DNA of 64,000 nucleotides from assembly GCA_021018815.1 (NCBI GenBank), contig JAITYX010000012.1:6869001-6933000 (forward strand), read 5' to 3'. This document shows, one piece after another, positions 12,961-24,787 of the stretch; within the stretch, counting starts at the first letter, position 1; every line of letters starts with the position of its first letter. Below the pieces are notes generated by a model. The model did not search any database. It was not told the origin of the DNA and worked only from the letters and a program-made list of their open reading frames with translations. Both the position numbers and the translations under genes were made by a program. Origin of the DNA: Talinum fruticosum. Lineage: Eukaryota > Streptophyta > Magnoliopsida > Caryophyllales > Talinaceae.

Positions 12961-13839
12961 CGGATGCTTATCTTTATGTAGAATTTCAAGCCTAGACTTG
13001 GTCGTTGGATGACCTGAAATCTAAGGAATGCTTGCTTGAAATATGATGTCCCACGAGGTTATGTGCCTCATTCTATCATTGAGCTTTTCGTTTGTGTGCT
13101 AATAGTTCCTTTGTTTGTATGGTAGATGACTTGTTTCTTCCCCGATTAGATGTATGAGCCTTTCGATCTTAAGCACCCACGTTTTTCTTGGGTGCTTGTG
13201 TCTAGCTCTTATCGAATGTTGGAGAGTTGGTGAACTTTGATGGAATCCCTTTGAAAATGGCGGTGCCAGTGACCTTCTTGATGCTCGACTTGAAGCTTGA
13301 TGCTCGCTTGATTGAATAATTCCTTGTAGGGTGCTTTGTTATTTAAGTTTTGTATTTTCAGGATTTTGACTCATGCAAAGGAGATGTATGCAAGACTCTA
13401 TTCTAAAAACAAATGCATTCTTTTATTTAGAAGATACAAAAGGTTCAAAAAGACAAATACAAAAATTACACTATAGCCCTCACTCCCTAAAGTAAACCAT
13501 AAGGAAAAGTAGGCTGCTTGAACTCGTGATGTACTCGTCTGCGGGCAATGAACCGTGATCCTAATGGTTTAGATGAAAAAATATCATGCTTTCGATCGAC
13601 TTCTACTCCCTTTTGGTATGGACAAGTGGCTTTGAATTTGGAAAATTTGAGATGGAAATTGGGATCAAGAATAGGATTGGGGCCGGACCTCATAGGCATC
13701 CTACGTATCCACTATAGCGAAAATCGGGCCTTCGTAATTCAAATGCGAAGTATTGATTGAGGTTTTTTTTGTTTTTATATCTTTGGAAGACATGAAAAGG
13801 AAATAAATATTACACTTGGATAAGGAAAAAGCAAACATT

Positions 13840-14860
13840 ATTAGTATCCCCGATGAGTTATGGGCTCATTGGATGATCTTCTAGTCGGTTGAAGTTTTTT
13901 TTCTTCCACGAGCATGCCAGGATCTCCGAGTATTTTGAAGTTCCCGATATGCAAGAACTTCAAGTGCTCGATCATAGGCAGGTTGGAGGTTCTTGATGAT
14001 GATTCTATCCTAATCCTTTCGGATGGCCGATCGGTCATGTGGGTAGCCTTCGCCCTCCTGCGGGTAAGGAAGTTATTGAAGCTTTCATATCTCCTTGCTT
14101 GATCAATTCTAAATCGCGAAGAATAACTTGTAGATCGGTATTGTATGAGTATTTATGTAAGAACTCCCTTCAAAGATCCATCCAGTTTGTGACCTTGTAT
14201 GGTCCGACAGACATTTTACCACTTCATGACATCTCGTGTCAAATGTCCATGGGAAGATGACATGGTATGTATCCTCCGGTGCATTCTTTAGAGTCATTGC
14301 CCCTACAAAGTTCCTCACGTGAGGGCTCTGAGTTCCGTGGAACATATTGTCAAGCATGGTGAACTTTGGGTGCAACTTGCCTTTAGGGATTGAAGTTAAT
14401 CCCCGGGCCTGGTAGTAGTGATTGAACATTGATGATTCCCATAGTAGATTCTCTATCCGATCTATTCGTGGATCCGATTGAGGTTGGAGTTCGGGGCGGG
14501 ATTTTCCTTCTTTGATTTCTCTTTGGACTTTGATTTCTTCTCCAATTCTTTGCGTATGAGAGTAAGGGTTTCTGCTCTTGACTCAACCTTCTTATCCTGA
14601 GCTTCAATCTTGGCTTCTACTTTAGCAACAGACTCTTTGATCAAGGTTATGATGGGGTTTCCTCCGGCTTGGTTGCCATTTTTGGAGGATTGAGTTTAGA
14701 CCTTGGGTGGCGCAGTGGTGTTACTAGTCGGGGTGTGGAACGTATCGGTGTGGTACGTGCTTGTGTTGTAGTAGACTTCCTATTTCTCAACCTCTTCGAG
14801 CCAAGGTTCTAGATTTGAGTTGGATTACCTATCCTGTGTCCCAAACGAGTATGCTCAAGA
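13840..14860 (-). pseudogene. gag relic, copy 3 (best preserved in the array)
   Basis: The minus-strand frame has an ATG at 14679. A coiled N-terminal part (14462-14644) follows, then a core at 14109-14429 containing IPKGKLHPKFTM and TYHVIFPWTFD, then a block near 13,841-14,040 ending in GMLVEE. This order matches retrotransposon gag of the Tat/Ogre type and the relic at 60.5-61.4 kb. Frame breaks separate the segments. The reading ends before any zinc knuckle or protease, where the 3' region begins, so pol is absent rather than mutated. Confidence 0.8.
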
Positions 14861-14959
14861 TTGGCTCGTGGAAAAACTTCTAGGGAGATAGGGCTTAAGT
14901 GCTCGACCCGAGGAACGACTCATCCTAAGATAAAAGAAAATAATATGTTATTTTAATTG

Positions 14960-15560
14960 GATGCACATAAAGAATGAAAAACCAATGGAATGGAATGTAT
15001 GCAACGATATGCATTACTTAATCTTGGATAATTCTATGATTTGGCTTGTGCGGAACTTAAATGCATATATAGTTGTTCCTAATCGAACATGAATTTGTTT
15101 TAGCTAAATGAGAAATGCAAAGGCAAAACCAACTCATCTAATTTGATATGAATTTTAATTTGGCTAATGAAAAATAAAATGAATGGACTCAACTCAAATG
15201 AGATTATTTTGTTTTTGGCTAATTCAAAAGGGAAATGCAAATATGGACTCACCTATTTTGAGATAAAATTTACTTTTGGCTAATGCAAAAATAAAATGAA
15301 TGAACACCTTAATCGGGATGAATTTATTTTTGGCTAATGCAAAAATAAAATACATGAACACCTTAATTGGGATGAATTTATTTATGGTTAATGAAAAAAA
15401 CAGAATGCAAGATTGGACTCAACTTATTTGAGATGAAATCTGAATTTGGCTAAATGAAAAAATGCTATTATTAGACAAACCTAAGAATGGAAAGGTAATT
15501 TTAGACTTTTGGCTAAAATGCACAAATGGACCGAGTCAAAAGGGATTATTATTTTATTTT
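14960..15560 (-). repeat. AT-rich leader minisatellite, copy 3
   Basis: Repeats of about 55 bp with tttggctaatg and aacaccttaat words, in the same leader position as in the other copies. Confidence 0.8.
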
Positions 15561-16061
15561 TACTTTCTCACACATGCAAGGATTATTCAGCGCTCCTCAC
15601 CTATCCCTAAAGACTCACAAGCAGAAGATTAAATTTAAAACAACAATCACATTCATTTAAGCATGCAAATGAAGATAAGGTGCAAACTAATAGTCAAAAG
15701 ATTTATGGCCAAAATAGGTTTAGACTAGGTACGATTTGGTCTTCCATGTAGGGCCCAACAAGAGAAAATGCCAAAATCCTTGGTGCCTCTCGGTGAACCA
15801 AGAGGTTTGACACAAGAGCGCGTGCTACGAGGAAAGAGGTACTGTTTCCATTTGCAATCAAGCCTAATTCGGCCCGCCTAGGATTCGAGTAGGAGCCTCT
15901 TACTAGAAGGGTTACACATGGGGTAAAATAAATTTTTCCTAGGGTCTATAACATTAATAAACTATGTTCAAAGGTTGCTAAATGAGGGATGCCTAATGCA
16001 AATACATTATTAAAATTCACTACTCAAATTTTCAATTTTTCGCCCTCTTAATAAAAAAAAT

Positions 16062-16080
16062 ATCGTTAGTTGAGTCGCCA
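16062..16080 (-). other. Primer-binding site, copy 3
   Basis: Minus-strand TGGCGACTCAACTAACGAT lies one base after the LTR end CCTACA. The first nine bases are those of the best-preserved copy. Confidence 0.7.
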
Positions 16081-16081
16081 T

Positions 16082-18142
16082 TGTAGGAACCATGGCCTCC
16101 GGCCCTTTCGGGACCGGACTGAGCTTCCCATGAATTGCTTGGCCTTTTAGAAAGCTTTAAAGAATGATTTAGGGTTTTGAAGATGGATATTAGAAAGTGG
16201 GGATGAACCATTTATTAAGATTCCCGAATTTTATAAAATTGATTTAAAGATGAATTAAGCAAAGTTGAATGACGGTTTCATTAACCATTTTATTTTAGTA
16301 ATTATTTTTAGAAGTCTCGGGATATTATTTCTTCACGGAAAAATAAAGATTAGGGTTTCGTTTCTAGCGTGAGGCTCAAGGGCCAAACCGGTGTGAAAAC
16401 ACCGGTTTGGACCCGAGCCCACCTACGACCACAAGGTGCAAGCGGTAGCCTGCACCCGGTGGTGGCCAGCACCGACCGGAGGTCAAGGCCGGCCTTGTCC
16501 TCTAGCCTCGGCTAGGTAGATCCGAGTCCTTTTTCTCTATTGTTCAATCGAAATAGTCGGGAAGCAATGCAATAGAAATAAACCGAAAGGAGGGAGTCGC
16601 CCGTATGTTTTTAAGAGAGAAAACTAACAAAAACATAAAGTAAAAATTTGCTATCTCGATCTTAGTATGGGAAAAATTGAGAACGAAAAAGGCTAAAATG
16701 ACTCCATCTGTCTAGAACCGAGAATCGGATTTGAGGGCGAGGGTACAAAACATAAGGATAAGCCCTTCTACTCCGCCCGTCCGAAGACGGCCATTACTAG
16801 TTCGAGTAGTGAATTTAAATGACGTACAAAACACAAGCACACAACATGCTAAGAGAAATTAAAACCAACCATACATAATTATGAAAGTGACAAAGGCGAG
16901 AAATAAAGAAAGCGAAGAAAAGCGAAAAAGGAAAAGAAGTCGAGAAATCTAAAAGATTACATCGGGCAAGGAGCAATTAAAAGCAATACATCGTTTTTCC
17001 ACAATACGAAAAGCAATAAAGAAAACATAAATAAAATAAATCGTTGTAGGGATTGAATTTGTGCCCTCAGGTTGTCTCACTCGCTGATCTAGATCTCGAA
17101 TCTGGTTCCGGTGATGCGACAGTGGCGAATGAGAGGGGCTTTTTGTGAGTTTTAATAGAGATAGGTAGGCGAGATGTGTGACTGATGCGGTTTATGGATC
17201 GGATGTCGGGAGTATGATAGAAGTAGAGAAGGAATAGGCTAAAAGGGACCAAGAGGTTAGAATACGGATGACGAGTACTCAGCAGCTCTTAGGCGAGTTT
17301 CAGCAATGTGGTGCTAAGGTAGGAAGCCATGTAGAAATGAGAACCAATGCGATCTATTCATAGGGAGAGGTTAGGTCAAGGAAATGACCTAGGGTTAGCT
17401 CGATCAGCCATCCAAATTTAACCGCAAAACCGGGCCAGGATAAAGTGGAGATTGAACTCGATAGAACCAGGAAAAGCTGGATAAAAACATGTAAGGAGCA
17501 CCGACCACAAAGGGATTTCTAGGGTTTCGTGCCCTAGCATGCTACCCCGGAGTCTTCAGGCTGGAATGCAGCATTTTGAAGCAACACGAAGGGTAGGGGC
17601 GCTAGCCATGGGTGGTCTTTTAGGGTTTTTGCCCTTTTCGTGCTTGCCTAGGGAGTCTTGACTAAAACACAGACATTTTAAGTGAAATTACTAGTAAGGG
17701 AGCTTGCCATATTGCGCTTTTCAAGCAAATTGTGTTCTCCTAGTCTTGGATGGACTACCTTGTAGCCAAAACGTAGCACTTTGATGCTTATGTTCATGAA
17801 AAGCAATGTTTTACGCCGTCTTGAGACCTTCAGCTCCTTATCCGATTGGGGAAAGTGAAAAGTGATATTCTGAACTTATAAATTGTCATACGCAACACAA
17901 GACTTCCATTGACTCCGAAGGTTTGGCCTGGTCTTGGACCGTCCGAAAGAAAAGGGGATTTTTGATCGATCCAAGGCAAAAGGCTATTTATGAGGTGTCT
18001 GGGGGTTTTTGTGGTTTATTTGCTTCCGTCGCATCAATCAAACACGGTCGGTGATCTAAATCCTCAAACAACACTCGGGATTTGATCATTGGGCCAACAA
18101 ATAAAATAACAAAGAAAGGATGGCACTTTTTAGGTGTCTACA
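16082..18142 (-). mobile_element. LTR 3 (about 2.06 kb)
   Basis: It starts TGTAGACACC and ends CCTACA, giving the clearest short inverted ends TGTAG/CTACA. The purine tract AAAGTGGG lies at 18143-18150. The TATA position is mutated to TATGAATAG. Confidence 0.86.
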
Positions 18143-19279
18143 CCCACTTTGACGAGTCCGAAAGACGATGGTCAAAGTAGACACTAAAAGGTACTTACCT
18201 GAGTACTGGCATTGTTTAGGAATATGATTGAATTGAGGTGTCTAAAATTTTTGACGAGAATTCTAATAGAGGGGCCTGGACTTCACTAGAGGAGTCCGAA
18301 GTCCTGGTTATTGATTGCTTGAACTTGGCTTATTCAAAAACTAATGCTCAAATTGGTGTGCCTAAACTTGACCATGTAGTTAGTCCGAAGCTTGGCGAGG
18401 TACTTGAATGTGACTTGGGTTGTAAAGTTTGAAGTCATCTCTGAGGGCCTGAACCGACGCTTCTTTGATCTAAAGTTCAGCTGGGTATCCTTAGCTTGGC
18501 TCGTTCAATGTCCTGAAGCTCGAATGAGAGGTCTAAACTTGATCATTCTTGGTCCGAAGCTTGGTTGAAATTTTACGCACCAATAGTTTTGCTAGCTAAT
18601 AATCGCATGTGAATAGTTGCAAGTGTTACCTGGATATTGTCCGTAGCCAATTCATGTTTTAAATTATTGCCTTCACTTAACCGCGGGAAGTCCCGAAGTC
18701 CTGGCGTTATGTGTTTGAACTTTGAAAGTTGTTGGGCCGAAGTTCGATGGGAGGATGTCCGAACCTTGACCACGGTTGGGCCTCGAAGTTCGACAGAGGT
18801 ATGTCCGAACCTTGACCGAGTGTTGGGTCGAAGCTCGACCGAGTTGTCTACGAACCTTGACCGCTGCTCGGGCCTTAAGCTCGGCCGAGTTATGTCTAAA
18901 CCTTTACCGTTGTTGGGCCCGAAGCTCAACTTCTATCCACTTTTGTCGGAATAGGGATGGATTCTTATCTTTATGTAGAAATTCTTGCCTAGACTTGGTT
19001 GTTGGATGACCTAAAATTTAGAGAATGCTTGATTGAAATACGATGTTCCATGAGGTTTGTGCCTAATTCTATATTTGAGCTTTTCGTTTGTGTGCTAATA
19101 AGCATATGTGTGACTGAGTAGTTGTATGAACCTTTCAATCTTGAGCCCCCACGTTCTTCTTGGGTGCTTGTGTCTAGCTCTTCTTGAATCTTGGAGAGTT
19201 GGTGATCTTTGATGGAATCTCTTTTAAGATGGCAGTGCCGATGACCTTCTTGATGTTGACTTGATGCTTGATGCTCGCT
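18143..19279 (-). mobile_element. Truncated internal region, copy 4
   Basis: Only the 3' part of an internal region remains: purine tract, degenerate flank, a short 45-bp array at about 18,680-18,960 (around six units) and spacer. At 19,279 the sequence passes directly into the middle of an LTR. The gag, leader, primer-binding site and the U5 side of the LTR, roughly 4 kb compared with other copies, are missing. Confidence 0.8.
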
Positions 19280-20414
19280 TGTCCCACCCGATCTGCTGAT
19301 GTGATAGTGTCGATTGAATACAAGTAAAATAAACCATTTTGGGGATTGAATTCGTGCTCTCGGGTTGTTCCACCCGATCTACCGATGTAATAGTGGCGAA
19401 TAAGAAGGGCTTTTACTAGTTGTCATGGAGATAGGTAGGCGGATGTGTGATTGATGGAGTTGAGGGATTAGATGTATGGAGTATGATGGAAGTAGAGAAG
19501 GAATAGGCTGAAAAGGGTCCAAGAGATTAAATATAGATGAAAGTATTCGAGTAGCTCTTAAGCGAGTTTCAGCGAAGCATAGTGCTAAGGCGAGAACTCG
19601 TGCAGAAATGAGAGCCAAGGCTCGCTATTTATAGGGAGAGGTTAGGTCAAGGAAATGACCTAGGGTTAGCTCGGCCGATCGTCCAAATTTAACTACAAAA
19701 CCATGCCAAGATAAAGTGGAGATTAAATCGGATAGAACTAAGAAAAAGCGGATAAACACATGTAAGGGGCACCGACCACAAAGGGATTTCTAGGGTTTCA
19801 TGCCATAGCGTGCTGCCCGGGAGCCTTCAAGCTGGAACGCAATGTTTTAACGCGAAACGAAGGGTTAGGGTCGTTGGCCATGGGTGGTCTTCTAGGGTTT
19901 TGTGCCCTTTCCGTGCTTGCCCGGGAGTCTTGACCAAAACACAACGTTTTGTGTGAAATTACCAGACAAGAGGCACTGGCCATGTTGGGCTTTTTAAGGG
20001 GATTGTGTGCTCCTAGTCTCGAATGGACTGTCTTGGAGCCAAACCGTAGCACTTTGATGCTCGTAATCATAAAAAGCAACGTTTTACGCCGTCTTGAGAC
20101 CTTCAGCTCCTTGTCCGATTGAACAAATTGAAAAGCAGTATTTTGAACTTAGAAATTCCCGTACGCAACACTCATCTCCCGTTAACTCTGGAGGTTTGGC
20201 CCGGGCTTGGACCGTCCGAAAGAAAAGTTGATTTTTGGATCGATCCAAGGCAAAAGGCTATTTATGAGGTGCTAGGGGTTTTTATGGTTTATTGGCTTCC
20301 ATCACTCCAATCAAACACAATCCGTGATCCAAATCCTCAAACAGATCGAGGATTTCATCATCGATCCAACAAATAAACTAACAGAGAAAGGATGACACTT
20401 TTTAGGTATCTACA
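19280..20414 (-). mobile_element. LTR 4, truncated (5' part only)
   Basis: It begins TGTAGATACC at 20414 and carries TATAAATAG at 19625-19633, then stops near 19,280. At the break a stretch beginning tcccacccgatct is present twice, at about 19,280-19,310 and 19,370-19,400, which suggests a repair event with a short local duplication. Confidence 0.8.
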
Positions 20415-20469
20415 CCCACTTTAACCGAGTCCGAAAGACGAAAGTCAAAGTAGACACTAAAAGTTACTT

Positions 20470-21580
20470 ACCTAGTATTGGCGTTGTTCAGGAATATGAT
20501 TGAATTGAGGTGTGTGAAATTTTTGACTTGAACTCTAATAGAGGGGCTTGGACTTGACTGGCGGAGTGTGAAGTCCGGGTTGTTGATTCCCAAACATCGC
20601 TTATTTAAAAACTAAAGCTTGGATTAGTGTACCTAAGCTTGTTCATGTAGTTAGTCCGAAGCTTGGTAAGGCGCTTGAACTTCACTCGGGTTATAAAGTC
20701 TTAAGTCCAACTGGGGCTTGAACTTGAACGCTTCTTGGATCCGAAGTTTGGCTGGGTATCCCGAGCCTGGCTCGTTCGGTGTCCTAAAGCTCGAATGAGG
20801 GGCCTAAACTTGACAATTCTTCATCCGAAGCTTGGCTGAAATTTTCTGCACTAACGGTTTTCTTAGCTAATAATCGAATATGAATAGTTGTAAGTGTCAC
20901 CTAGAACTTGTCTCGTAGCCATTTGATGTTTTAAATTGTTGCCTTGACTTGACCGTGGAGAGGTCCTTCGATCCTTGCGTTGTGTGTTTGAACCATGACC
21001 GCTGTTGAGTCCGAAGTTCGATGGGAGGATGTCCGAACCTTGACCACGGTTGGTCCTGAAGCTCGACTAAATTGTGTCGAACCTTGACCACTCTTGGGCC
21101 CGAGACTCGACCGAGGTGTCCGAACCTTGACCGCTATAGGGTCCGAAGCTCAACTAAGTTGTGTCCGAACGTTGACCACCGCCTGCCTGAAGCTCGTCTA
21201 AATTGTGTCCGAACCTTCACCGTTGTTGGGCTCGAAGCTCGACGGAGGTGTGTCCGAACCTTGACCGTTCTTGGGCTCGAAGCTCGACCGAGGTTTATTT
21301 GAACCTTGACCGCTACCGGGCTCGAAGCTCGACCGAGTTAAGTCTTAACCTTGACCGCTGCTAGGATTGAAGCTCTACTAAGTTATGTCTAAACCTTTAC
21401 CGCTGTTGGGCCTAAAGCTTGACGGAGGTATGTCCGAACCTTGACCACTCGCTGGGCCGAAGCTTGAATAAGTTATGTCTAAAGCTTGACCGCTGTTGGG
21501 CCCGAAGGTCGACCGAGTTGTGTCCGAATCTTTATCGCTATTGGGCCTAAAGCTCGACTTCTATCTACTTTTATCGAAAT
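20470..21580 (-). repeat. 45-bp minisatellite and degenerate flank, copy 5
   Basis: The regular array at about 20,945-21,570 has around 14 units. The proximal flank repeats gaagcttgg-type words irregularly, matching the same places in copies 2 and 3. Confidence 0.83.
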
Positions 21581-22589
21581 AGGGATGGATGCTTATCTTT
21601 AGGTAGAATTTCTAGCCAAGACTTGGTCGTTAGATGACCTAAAATATAGGGAATGCTTGCTTGAAATATGATGTTCCATGAGGTTATGTGCCTCATTCTA
21701 TCTTTGAGCTTGTCGTTTGTGTGCTAATAGTTCCTTTGTTTGTATGGTAGATGACTTGTGTCTTCCCCGATTAGATGTATGAGCCTTTCGATCTTGAGCC
21801 CCCATGTTTTTCTTGGGTGCTTGTGTCTAGCTCTTCTTAAACGTTAGAGAGTTGGTGAACTTTGATGGATTCCCTTTGAAAATGGAGGTGCCAGTGACCT
21901 TCTTAATGCTGACTTGATGCTTGATGCTTGATGCTCGCTTGATTGAATAATTCCTTGTAGGGTGCTTTGTTATTTAAGTTTTGTATTTTCAGGAGTTTAA
22001 CTCATGCAAAGGAGATGTATGCAAGACTCTATTCTAAAAACAAATGCATTCTTTTATTAAGAGGATGTAAAAAGTTCAAAAAGACAAATACAAAAATTGC
22101 ACTTTAGCCCCACTCCTAATGTAAACCTTACGGAAAAGTAGGCTGCTTGAACTCGTGATGTATTGCTACTGGCGATGAACTGTAAACCTGACAGTTTAGA
22201 TGAAAGAAAAAGCATGCTTCCCGATCAAATTCTACTCCCTTTTGGCATGGCAAAGTGGCTTTGAATTTGGAAAATTGGAGGTGGAAATTCGGATCAAGAT
22301 TAGGATGGGGTCGGACATCATAAGCTTCTACGTATCCGCTATAGCGGAAATCGAGCCTTCGTAATTCAAAAATGAAGTATTGATTGAGGTTTTTTTTATT
22401 TATTTTTTTGAAGACAAGAAAAGGAAATAAACATTACACTCGGATAAGAAAAATCAAAGGAAAGAACAAACTTTATTAGCATACTTTATGAGTGATGGGC
22501 TTATTGGATGACCTCCTAATCAGCTTAAAGCTTGTTCTTCTTCTACGAGCATGCCAAGCATCTCATAGTGTTTCGAAGTTCATGATAGG

Positions 22590-23489
22590 CAAGAACTTCA
22601 AGTGCTAATCATAGGTAGGTTGGAGGTTCTTGATGATGATTCCGACCTGATCCTTTTCGGATGGTCGATCAATCATGTGGGCAACCTTCGCCCTCGAGCC
22701 GGTAAGGAAGTCATTGAAGCTTTCATAGTCTCCTTGCTTGATCAATTCTAGATCCCGAAGACTAATTGGTAAATCGAGTATTATAGAGTACTGATGTAAG
22801 AACTCCCTACAAAGATCCATGCAGTTTGTTACCTTGTGTGGGTTGACAACATTGTACTAGTTTATGATATCTATGTCAAATATCCATAGGAAGATGACAT
22901 GGTATGTGTTCTCCGGTACATTCTTTAGATTCATTTCCCTACAAAGTTCCTCACGAGGTGGTGAGGGTTCTCAATTCCGTGGAACTTAATGTCAAGCATA
23001 GTAAACTTTGGGGGCAACTTACCTTTAGGGATTGAAGTGAATCGTTAGGCCCGATAGTAGTGATTGAACATTGATGATTCCCACAGCAGCTTTTCTATCC
23101 GATCTATTCGTGGATCCGATTGAGGTTGGGGTTCGGGTGGGATTTTCCTTCGTTTGATTTCTCTTTGGACTTTGATTTCTTCTCCAGTTCTTTGCGTATG
23201 AGATTGAGGGTTTCTGCTATTGACTCAATCTTCTTATCCCGAGCCTTAATCTTGGCTTATATTTTAGCAATGGACTCTTTGATCAAGGACATGATGGGGT
23301 TTCCTCCGGCTTGTTGGCCATTTTTGGAGGAGGATTGAGTTTAGACCTTGGGCGGCGCATTGTTGTTACTAGTAAGGGTGTGGGACGTACTGGCGTGGTG
23401 CGTGCTAGTGTTGTAGTAAACTTCCTATTTCTTAACCCCTTCGAGCCAAGGTTCTTGATTTGAGTTAAATTACCTATCATGTATCCCAA
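22590..23489 (-). pseudogene. gag relic, copy 5
   Basis: An open stretch from 23489 contains NLGSKGLRNRK and runs through an ATG at 23321 (MANKPEETP). Farther on, 22605-22820 carries MDLCREFLHQY, SLRDLELIKQGDYESFNDFL and DRPSEKDQVGIIIKNLQPTY, which are typical retrotransposon gag blocks. The N-terminal frame suggests the element's gag starts upstream of 23321. Frame breaks and loss of everything after gag make it non-functional. Confidence 0.8.
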
Positions 23490-23619
23490 AAGAGTATGAT
23501 CGGGATTGGCTCGTGGTAAAATTTCTAGGGGAGATGGGGCTTAACCCGAGGAACGATTGATCATAGGATAAAAGAAATGATATGCTCTTTTAATTGGATG
23601 CACGTAAAAAAAACGCAAA

Positions 23620-24250
23620 ACAAATCAAATGGAATGTATGTAACGATGCGCATGACTTAATTTGGGATAATTTTATGATTTGGCTAGTGTAGAACTAAAA
23701 TGCATAGATAGTTGTTCCTAATGGAAAATGAATTTGTTTTACCTAAATGAGAAATGAAAAGTGAAACCGACTTATCTAATTGATACGAACTTTAATTTGG
23801 TTGATGGAAAAGGGAAATGCAAAAATGGACCCACCTATTTTGAGATGAAATTTATTTTTAGCTAATGTAAAAATAAAATGAATGAACACCTTAATTGGGA
23901 TGATTTTTTTTTTGGCTAATGAAAAATTAAATGCTAATGGACTCACCTAATTTGAGATGAATTTGAAATTTACTAATGTAATATGGAGTCACCTAATTGA
24001 GATGAAATTTAAATTTGGCTAATGCAAAGATAAAATGAATAAACACCTTAATTGGGATGAATTTATTGTTGGCTAATGAAAAAAATGGAATGCAAGATTG
24101 GACTCACCAAATTTGAGATGAAATTTGACTTTGGCTGAATGAAAAATGCTATTATTGGACCAATTGAAGAATGGAAAGGTAATTTTGGACTTTTGGTTAA
24201 AATGCATAAATGGACCAACTCAAAAGGGTTTATTATTTTATTTTTATTTT
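23620..24250 (-). repeat. AT-rich leader minisatellite, copy 5
   Basis: Units of about 55 bp with tttggctaatg, gatgaaattt and gactcacc words, more irregular than in copies 2 and 3. Confidence 0.8.
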
Positions 24251-24767
24251 TGCACCCATGTAAGGAATATTCAGCACTCCTCACTTATCCCTAAAAGCTC
24301 ACAAGTAGAAGATTAAATCTAAAAAAACAATCACACCCATTCAAGCATGCAAATGAAGATAAGGTGCCACATAGTAGTCAAACGATCTATGGTCAAAAGA
24401 GGTTTAAACTAGGTAGGATACATGGTGAATCATAATCCGAGGATTTGGTCTTCCGTGTGGGGCATGGCAAGAGAAAATGCCGAAGCCTCGGTGCCTCTCG
24501 GTGAACCAAGCGGTTTGACCCAAAATCGCATGATACGAGGAAAGAGGTACCGTTTTTGTTGGCAATCAAGCCTAGTTGGGCCCGTCTAGGATTCAATAGG
24601 AGCCTCTTACCGTAAAGGTTAAACACGGGGTAAAATAAATTTTTCCTACGGTCCATAACAATAATAAACTATGTTCAAAGGTTGCTAAATGCGGGATGCT
24701 TAATGCAAATACATTATTAAAATTCAGTACTCAAATTTTCAAATTTCATCCTCTTAATAAAAAATTT

Positions 24768-24786
24768 ATCCCCAGTGGAGTCGCCA
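24768..24786 (-). other. Primer-binding site, copy 5 (best preserved)
   Basis: Minus-strand TGGCGACTCCACTGGGGAT follows the LTR end by one base. This is the least mutated version in the window and supports the Tat/Ogre assignment. Confidence 0.75.
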
Positions 24787-24787
24787 C

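Noticed and set aside
18573..18954. Open frames of 105-118 residues through the 45-bp array
   Set aside because: The repeat length is a multiple of three, so frames stay open by periodicity. They are not conserved in the other four arrays.
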